64,000 bases of DNA from Glebionis coronaria. Taxonomy: Eukaryota; Streptophyta; Magnoliopsida; Asterales; Asteraceae. Shown here in pieces: positions 57,275 through 64,000 of this stretch; within the stretch, counting starts at the first letter, position 1; each line of letters begins with the position of its first letter. The stretch spans positions 384,299,039 to 384,363,038 of the forward strand of contig CM046879.1 in assembly GCA_025667525.1 (NCBI GenBank), written 5' to 3'. The translations under genes and the position numbers were made by a program. Under the pieces are notes generated by a model. That model saw only the letters and a program-made list of their open reading frames with translations, did not search any database and was not told the origin of the DNA.

Positions 57275-58225
57275 CTAATTAGGGCTTGCGATAATCGGTG
57301 TGCATGTAAGCTTCTCTTTGAGAGTTTTAAATGCTAGAAGGCATTCGTCATTGAAATAGAATGTTCTTTCTTTTTCTAGAAGTTGGGTCAATGGTCTCGT
57401 AATTTTCACGAAATCTTTAATAAATCGGCGGTAAAAACCAGCATGACCTAAAAAGCTTCTAATGCCTTTAAAATTAGTAGGTGGTGGAAGTTTATAGATT
57501 ACGTTTATTTTTAATTTGTCAACTTCTAAGCCCGCGCTAGACACTTTGTGTTCAAGCACAATTCCTTCTTTAACCATGAAGTGACATTTTTCCTAGTTTA
57601 GCACAAGATTTGCTTCTTCACAACGTGCTAACATTTTGTCGAGATTAGTAATACATGTGTCGAAAGAGTTTCCAAAGACGAAAAAGTCATCCATAAAAAC
57701 TTTGACTGATTCTTCGATCATATCGTGAAAAATAGCAATCTTACACCTCTGAAAAGTAGCAGGTGCATTACATAGGCCAAAAGCCATGCGCCTATACGCG
57801 TAAGTTCCAAATGAACAAGCAAATGTGGCTTTTTCTTGATCCATAGGGTTGCTTGGGATTTGGAATTATCCGGAAAAATCATCGAGGAAATAAAAGTATT
57901 CATTCACTGCGAGTCTTTCTAACATTTGATCCATAAATGGCAAAGGAAAGTTATCCTTCGCGGTTGCTTTGTTTAATTTTTGATAGTCAATACAAACTCT
58001 TCATCCGATGATGGTTCGTGTTACTACTAACTAGTTGTTTTTGTTAGTCAATACAGTGATATCTCCCTTTTTAGGTACGCAGTGGATAGGACTAACACAT
58101 GGGCTATCAGCGATTGGGTAGATTATTCCAGAATCGAGGAGTTTAACTATTTCCTTTTTGACAACATCTTTCATGTTAGGATTTAGTCTCCTTTGTTTTT
58201 GTACTACGAGTTTCTTGTCATCCAA
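57275..58225 (-). pseudogene. E pol, reverse transcriptase
   Basis: 58031-58225 has KQRRLNPNMKDVVKKEIVKL and YPIADSPCVSPIHCVPKKGD. The middle (57845-58030) is readable only in shifted frames. 57593-57844 has AYRRMAFGLCNAPATFQRCK and the intact catalytic VFMDDFFVFG. 57275-57577 has the thumb (HKVSSAGLEVDKLKI, FLGHAGFYRRFIKDF). At least three frame breaks. Confidence 0.9.
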
Positions 58226-58320
58226 GAGTTGGATTTTGTGTTTACAAAATTATGGACATATGCCAGGTATGTCTGAAGTTTTCCAAGCAAAAGCTTGTTT
58301 ATGCTTTTTTAGAACTTCGA

Positions 58321-59200
58321 CTAGATCAGTTTTTTTTCTTCCGAAAGTTGGGATGAGATAATTATAAGGATTAATTTCTCTTCGTGAAGAAATACACATT
58401 CCAAGTATTTAGGAAGAGGTTTGAGTTCTAAATCTGTAGGAGGTTCTTTGACAGATTTCTTAACTTTGAAATCGGTTTCAAAAGTTATGGTTATAAAAAG
58501 TTCTTCTTCGAGGATAGTTCCTTCGATAGAATACAAAATTTAGCTTCCTTCATCAAGAAGAGCGTCGAAATCGGCTTTGAAGACTTCGTCAATGACATCG
58601 ATACTAAAGCAAGTATCGTCATTAGAATACGAGTGTTTCATTGCTTCGTCGATAGAAAATGAAATTCTATCTTCGCCAACTCCAAGGTTGAGTTATTTTT
58701 GCTTTACTCGAATTACAACATCGGCTGTATGCAAGAAGGGTCTACCAATAATGAGTGGTACTTTTCTATCTTCTTCCATATCTAGAATTACAAATTCGAC
58801 GGAAAAAATAAATTTTCTGACTTCTATGAGCATGTTCTCGGCTATACCCATGGGTATTGAAAAGACTGGTCCGCAAGGCGAACGCTCATTTTGGTGGGTT
58901 TGAGAATATCTTTTAAATTTTTCGTATACAAGGAGTATGGCATGAGGTTGATGCTAGCGCCAAGATCGGCCAAGGCGTTACATGAGTGTGAGTGATGGAA
59001 AGTACATGGAATAAGAAAACTTCCAGGATCTCCCAGTTTTGGTGGTATTTTGTTTTGACAATGGCAGAGCATTCATCATTAAGAAAATCTGAAGAAATAT
59101 TTTCAAACTTATGCTTGTTTTTAATAAGCTCTTTAAGAAACTTTCCATAATTTGGCATTCCAGCCAAAACATCGACTAAAGGCATATTGATTTGAACTTC
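58321..59200 (-). pseudogene. E pol, protease and connector to RT
   Basis: 58842-59072 holds LGDPGSFLIPCTFHH and ADLGASINLMPYSLY, with the intact DLGASIN active-site motif of Athila proteases. The overlapping frame 58913-59185 carries the preceding part (MPLVDVLAGMPNYGKFLKEL). 58321-58536 is the acidic connector (LELKPLPKYLECVFLHEEK). Confidence 0.85.
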
Positions 59201-60924
59201 TTAGATTAAGTCGAGGAATTTACCATACTTAGCTTGCATCTTTTGCTTGCTTAAGCGTTGGGGGTAAGGTAATTTTGGTTTGTAAGGTTTTGGTGGTGGG
59301 TTTGGTGTAATGTCTTCAGTGGTTTTGGTTTTTGTTGGTTGTGGTTCTTCGTCATCATCATCACTGAATGAGTTTTTGATGGGTATATCTTGGGTTGGTT
59401 TGGATGGTAATTCGTAAGATAAACCACTCCGCGTGAATATGACATTCACATGCTCATTGCGAGCTTGCGGTGGTTGGTACTTGTTGTTGTTCTTTGGTTG
59501 GGGTTGGTATTGCTTGGTAAAGAACCAAAAGCATGGTTTGATTGTTTGTCTGTGAAGCAATCAAACTTAGCTTCAAGGTTTTGAATGGAAGCTTGGTGGT
59601 TTTTGTTTGAGGTCTCGAATTTTGTCTTGAGGTCGGTGAATGTATCTCGTACGAAAAGGTTGGTTTTCTTTGAGATTCAATGAAGTTATCGAGTTTGGTT
59701 TCGAGATTGGGTTTTTCTTTGGTTTGAGTGGGTTTCTTTTCCTCTCGATTGTAACTTGGTTTATTGTATGATCTCAAATTATCGCGATCACGATTGCGAT
59801 AATCGTTATAGAAACGAGTATGACGAAAGGTTTTCATAAAATTGGCTTCTTCTTCTTTCGTCATAGGTGTATCATCGTCATCACATTCACTAGAAGGATG
59901 GTTTACTCCACAGTGGTTGCATAATTCACGAGATTTTTTTTCATCTCTTTATATTGGGTATCGATTTTAAGAGACATGGCATCCATGCAAGCCATAATTC
60001 TTTTAGTGTCGGTTGAGTTGTTGTTTACTTCGGCAAAAGCTACGATTTTTCGAGGGTTTTTGGTTTTGTGGTTTTTGGACCAATCAAGCTTGAGTAAGAC
60101 TTAATCATCCCAAAGTTAGTAAGCTTGGTTTGGGGTTTTATAGAGAAAAATACCACCCGCTGCCGCGTTCAAGGCATCTTGGGTAGTATCATCAAGACCA
60201 TGATAGAAAATCTTGATTACACTTTCTTTCTTAAGTCCATGACCATGGCAGTTTCTGAGAAGTTCTTTCATTCTTAACCATGCGTCATTGAGAGTTTCTC
60301 GATTTTATTGAGAAAAGCTTCGGATTTCTCCGAGGAGTTTTCAAATAGGACAAGAGGAAAGAATCGCCTAATGAAAGCAGTTGTAAGACTTTCCCATGTT
60401 CGAATAGTTCCTTCGTTAAGTTCGTCTAGCCATGACTTGGCTTCTCCAGTGAGAGATGATGGAAACATCATGAGTTTTATGGCTTCGACTTGTCCTTCTC
60501 CATAATTGAACATTTTGAAAATTCCGCTAAATTCATGGATGTGTTTGTGAGGATCGGTTTTGATTCGACCATCGAATTGGCTATTTTTGACAAGTGTCAA
60601 ATGGTTTTCTTTGATAGCAAATTCATTTGCAACTTCAGGTAAAACGATTACGGAACCAGGATTTGGTACGACAACTCTCTCGGCTGACCACATAGGTTCA
60701 TCATCGGTATCCGACATTGGATCGTAACGTTCGATGATTCTAGTAAAGAATATGAATCGAGAAAGGTTATTGAATGGTTGGTTGATTATTCGACGGTGTT
60801 GAGGTTGTTCGTGTCTCCTTTCTAAAGATACACGATGATGGCGTAGACGTAACCTACAGTTAAGGGTACGTTCAGGTTCAGACAATGGTGAAACGGGTTG
60901 AGTTTCGGATGAACGGGTGTGCAT
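59201..60924 (-). pseudogene. E gag
   Basis: 60274-60924 starts MHTRSSETQPVSPLSEPERT and contains the gag domain (VANEFAIKENHLTLVKNSQF, DPHKHIHEFSGIFKMFNYGE, MMFPSSLTGEAKSWLDELNE, RTWESLTTAFIRRFFP). After frame breaks come the capsid end, an intact zinc knuckle CNHCGVNHPSSEC (about 59880-59930), then basic/Pro-rich linkers at 59454-59864 and 59201-59560 leading to protease. The start is chosen because MHTRS opens many gags of this group. Confidence 0.88.
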
Positions 60925-61131
60925 CCAACAATGATTTTGGTGTAACAGATGGAATGTGCGACGTACTTAACTAAAAGTACGGCATACTCTGGAACGCTAC
61001 AGGAAGTGCAGCGCACTTTTGAGTTGCGCGACGTACTTTATGTACTGACATATGTTTTTTGATTGTTTATGGTGAGAATGGTTCAATCTTTGATGATTAT
61101 GAAAGATTCAGTTACAAAACAGGATTGTGAG
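60925..61131 (-). other. E 5' leader
   Basis: Short untranslated leader. 60955-61040 is packed with words of the form gtgcgacgtactt, gtgcagcgcactt and gcgcgacgtactt, which echo palindromes in the LTR U3. Confidence 0.6.
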
Positions 61132-61149
61132 TCCCTGGCAGCGGCGCCA
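61132..61149 (-). promoter_or_regulatory. Element E primer binding site
   Basis: The minus strand reads TGGCGCCGCTGCCAGGGA, very close to the Athila-type site TGGCGCCGTTGCCGGGGA, six bases inside the LTR. Confidence 0.88.
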
Positions 61150-61155
61150 AAAACT

Positions 61156-62346
61156 TGATGTTCGTTTTGCAAGTCTTAAATTTATAACAAGGTTTAGAAA
61201 AAACAAGGGACTAGAATACAAACACGAGCAAGTATACCCTTTCGTTCGTAATATAGTTTTGCAGTGGTAAGCCAGGATCGTTCGCGAGGACTTAGTTTCG
61301 TTTTGGTAATCAATTTAATAATCAAAGGTAGAAATGATTGATTTAAATAATATAATGATAAAATATGACTAATATAGGATAGTTTTTATAATTTCGTGAT
61401 GAGGATAATAATGATCGAGATATGATTAGGTAGGTAAAGCGTGATATTCCTTTTTCGTTAGAATGGCGTTTTCACAGTTCACTTGGTTTGATTCAAGACT
61501 TATATCTCATTAAGCGACTAAGCCTAAAACAAGTTTCCAATAAGTTTAATACTTTATCAAAATATCTAAGCGGATCTCTCCAACCAAAGATTCAAAACCA
61601 TAGACAAGTTCTTAAAAACTTATTATAACAATTTGATCCTCTCGGCATCAAACTATTGTAACAAGTCAACTTTGATAAAATATGGTGATAGAACTAAGTG
61701 GCAAAATGATTCTACAACATTAGCTTGAAATCAAGTTATAAAGGATCGTATCATAACATCATCACTAATTATAGTCACGTACCCATATAATCACAAATAA
61801 CTTATCCTAGCAAAGTAATCAAAGTAACAAATGGAAAAGGGTAAGAGAACATCACTCTTAGATTGAATGAATTGACAAATACACAAGTGTCACGATTGGA
61901 TCGCCTTTCCACGAATCAAAGAGTAAGCTACTCTCGTTACAAGTATTTCCTAAAAGTGGAATATACTGAACATTTACTAAGAAGACTAAAATACATGGAT
62001 TATAGAGTATTGGAGAGAAGTTAGATATGATTGGTATATAAAATGAGAAGAAAAGGCCTCTATTTATAGTGCAGTCCAAGGGTAAAAGTGCGCAACACTT
62101 CTCCAAATGTGCGCCGCACATTGGAGGTGGTGATTGTGCGCCGCACTTCTGTTACGTCCAGAATGTTCTTCTCTTTTATTCTTTCATTATTGCAACTAAG
62201 GGCTCTACTTTGGTTTCTTTCACTTTGAGCCTTCAACCTTTTACCTGCATATAAAACTCAATGTATTAAGTATCGAAGTTCTTATTTATAATACGAAGTG
62301 ACATAATAGCAACAGATTAAATATGTATATTTTGCGTGTTATCACA
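61156..62346 (-). repeat. Element E 5' LTR
   Basis: About 1.19 kb; the minus strand begins TGTGATAACACGC and ends CGAACATCA. A minus-strand TATA box (ACTATAAATAGAGG) lies near 62058-62072. Upstream of it in U3 are the palindromes tgtgcgccgcaca (62108-62120) and tgtgcgccgcact (62135-62147). The partner LTR is absent, so the left border rests on the adjacent primer site and the right one on the terminal sequence. Confidence 0.8.
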
Positions 62347-62935
62347 CCCACTCACGATTAACTCTCTTTGCAAGTCAATTTTACTGTTAACTCGATTTGT
62401 ACTTAAAAATGGTCCAACACGCGTAGTAGGAGAAATGTTTTAAGGAACACGGCTTTTAGTACTGATACGTCAAACCAATTACGTTATCATTTTCTTAATA
62501 ACTTAAGATTTTCTTCTTTAGTTACGTTAGTTAAGAAAAATTAAAAAAAGTCTAAGTAAATATTTTCTATTTCCAACTCAAAATAGAAAACAATTTACTT
62601 CGAAAATCAACCAAATGAAGATAATAACTATAAGTATAAAAAACCTGTTTTTATAACAAACGTCGCTCTCTTCTTTTTGGGTGTGAAGCAATGTCAAACC
62701 AAAATCACACTAACTTTTGGTATCATTTTTTTCTTTTCTTCTTCAAGTGTTACTCGTATAGTCAACTTTTTTTTATTTCCTTTTCATTTTCTTTCTTTTA
62801 TTCTTACTGTAACTCTAGAACACATCTCACATTCAATCAATTCCATTTGTAAGATCCTTTTTATGCTGATATTCGCTGATATCTTTTCATCATTGGTATA
62901 AGATTAAAGACTGCGTAACCACTAATAACCTTTTT
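62347..62935. other. Non-coding interval
   Basis: No gene, RNA or recognised repeat seen. AT-rich with T runs near 62725-62810. Confidence 0.5.
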
Positions 62936-63116
62936 AGAGTAAATTACATCGTTCGTCCCTATGGTTTGGGCCAAATCACTAATTGAGTCCTTATCTCTTT
63001 TTTTCTTGCTTGATTGATCCCTATCTGTAAAGTATTGCACACCATCCATCCCTATCACCCAATCAAGTTATCTCCCTATGTTATCTCACCCCAAACCAAG
63101 GGCAGTTTTGTCTTTC
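62936..63116. repeat. Possible foldback/MITE-type repeat
   Basis: It begins agagtaaattacatcgttcg and goes on tccctatggtttggg. Near the other end it has ccccaaaccaaggg, so ccctatggtttgg and ccaaaccaaggg form an imperfect inverted pair. Plant genomes hold many repeats that begin with a taaattacaccgttggtccc-like phrase; the exact family is not known to me. Borders are approximate. Confidence 0.4.
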
Positions 63117-63740
63117 CATCTCTCACATCAACTTATATAGAAAAAACTCACCACATTGTTACATTTAGTCAACATACATGAGCACATACTTTTATAAACA
63201 TCAATGCAACCACATATACTATATCCATCTCGATACAATTTCACACTACTATCGCAAGATTTGTCGGCTTCGTCGGTCAAATCGATATTGACATCACCAT
63301 CGACATCTAGCCATCTATGCTGGTCAAACCGAACTACCATGACCACCAACATCCTAAAAATAATGGATCCCCAATAAATAAGTATAACTAAGATTAGAAT
63401 GTCCCTTTTAATCATTACTAACATTGATTCATGGGAACAAACATACAAAATTAATAAAGAAATCAAACATTCTTAGGGTCTTGTTAACATATCTGAGAAT
63501 CGATGCTCGCGGATATGTAGTGACTAATCAAATGAAAACATGAGTTTGTTGATGTGTTTTCTTGAAGGTATGTCATGTTGTGGGTCTGAAATTTAAGTTT
63601 TTATGTTTAGTTTGTGTGTGGGTAACATAACAAATAGTAGATGAAGATGGTGAGGGTTAAACCAAGAAGGATATTAGTGGAGGATTGGATAGAACTATTG
63701 TGGCAGCAACAAAACTATTATGCCAGCAACAGAAGCGTGC
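63117..63740. other. Non-coding interval
   Basis: Nothing recognisable except a small local repeat at 63685-63725 (attgtggcagcaacaaaac and attatgccagcaacagaag). Confidence 0.5.
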
Positions 63741-64000
63741 AAATAACTATTGTGGTTGAAAAGGTTTTTGCAAAAACTTGATTTAAAGCAACAACGTTGT
63801 GTAGTTCTTTGTGACAATCAAAGTGCTATTCACCTTGCCAAAAATTCGATGTTTCACAAAAGAACAAAACATATTGATGTCTGGTATCATTGGATTAGAG
63901 ATGCCATTGAAGATGGTATGTTTAAACTTAATAAAGTTCTATGGATGATAATGCTTTCGATAAGTTGACGAAGGCGGTAGCAAAAGAAAAGTTGAAGGTA
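63741..64000 (+). pseudogene. Copia RNase H remnant, plus strand
   Basis: MWLKRFLQKLDLKQQRCVVL is followed by CDNQSAIHLAKNSMFHKRTK and HIDVWYHWIRDAIED, the C-terminal part of Ty1/copia RNase H. The DKLTKAV-type end follows in a shifted frame and runs to the window edge. It differs from copia B, C and D and belongs to another lineage. Only the 3' end of that element is here. Confidence 0.88.

Larger units (their letters stand above)
56877..62346 (-). mobile_element. Athila-like Ty3/gypsy element E, 5' half
   Basis: Minus strand. It has a 5' LTR, primer site, gag, protease, RT and RNase H; integrase and the 3' LTR are absent because the sequence is cut at 56877 by element D. The gag and pol differ clearly from G1, so it is a different family within the same lineage. 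Ends are TG...CA. All genes are broken by frameshifts. Confidence 0.87.

Noticed and set aside
63128..63466. 112-codon minus-strand frame
   Set aside because: No recognisable domain, AT-rich, no supporting context; likely chance.

Overview
This window is plant nuclear heterochromatin made almost entirely of LTR retrotransposons; I see no convincing host gene. The Gag and Pol fragments (Sirevirus/copia gag with long coiled coils, Athila-type gag, Tekay-type chromodomain integrase) resemble those I know from Asteraceae genomes. That placement is recognition from memory, so the family is an inference; a flowering plant is near certain.

Layout. Positions 1-50680 are a nested stack, nearly all on the minus strand. 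Copia element C (41247-50680) was hit in its 3' region by copia element B, whose 5' LTR is 40922-41246 and whose other pieces are 1-2818, 7341-9126 and 33982-40921. B was then hit twice. Element F (2819-7340) is a non-autonomous LTR element carrying about 48 tandem hairpins, and it split the end of B's pol. Element G1 (9127-33981) is an Athila-like Ty3/gypsy element that entered B's integrase-RT spacer. The upstream LTR of G1 was itself split by element T (23062-33932), a Tekay/Del-type chromovirus. Target-site duplications support three of these steps: TTTTT for T, GTAGT for G1 and AGCGT/AGCGC for F.

To the right, copia element D lies on the plus strand (about 50880-56876). It has gag and a coiled-coil region but no recognisable protease, integrase or RT. 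Its 3' LTR interrupts the RNase H of element E (56877-62346, minus strand, a second Athila-like element with LTR and primer binding site). The last 1.6 kb holds non-coding DNA, a possible foldback repeat and a plus-strand copia RNase H remnant running off the edge.

No element here looks able to move by itself: every pol is broken by stops, frameshifts or loss of catalytic residues. The most unusual items are (1) the F hairpin array, whose arms change in compensating pairs; (2) three short intron-like segments in the T gag whose removal restores one reading frame; (3) leader minisatellites built on a TTGCGAT/CGATC core in all three copia elements; (4) a shared Cys-to-Phe change in the gag zinc knuckle of all three copia elements; (5) TAAT...ATTA termini on G1; and (6) a tRNA-Lys-like sequence inside the G1 LTRs.
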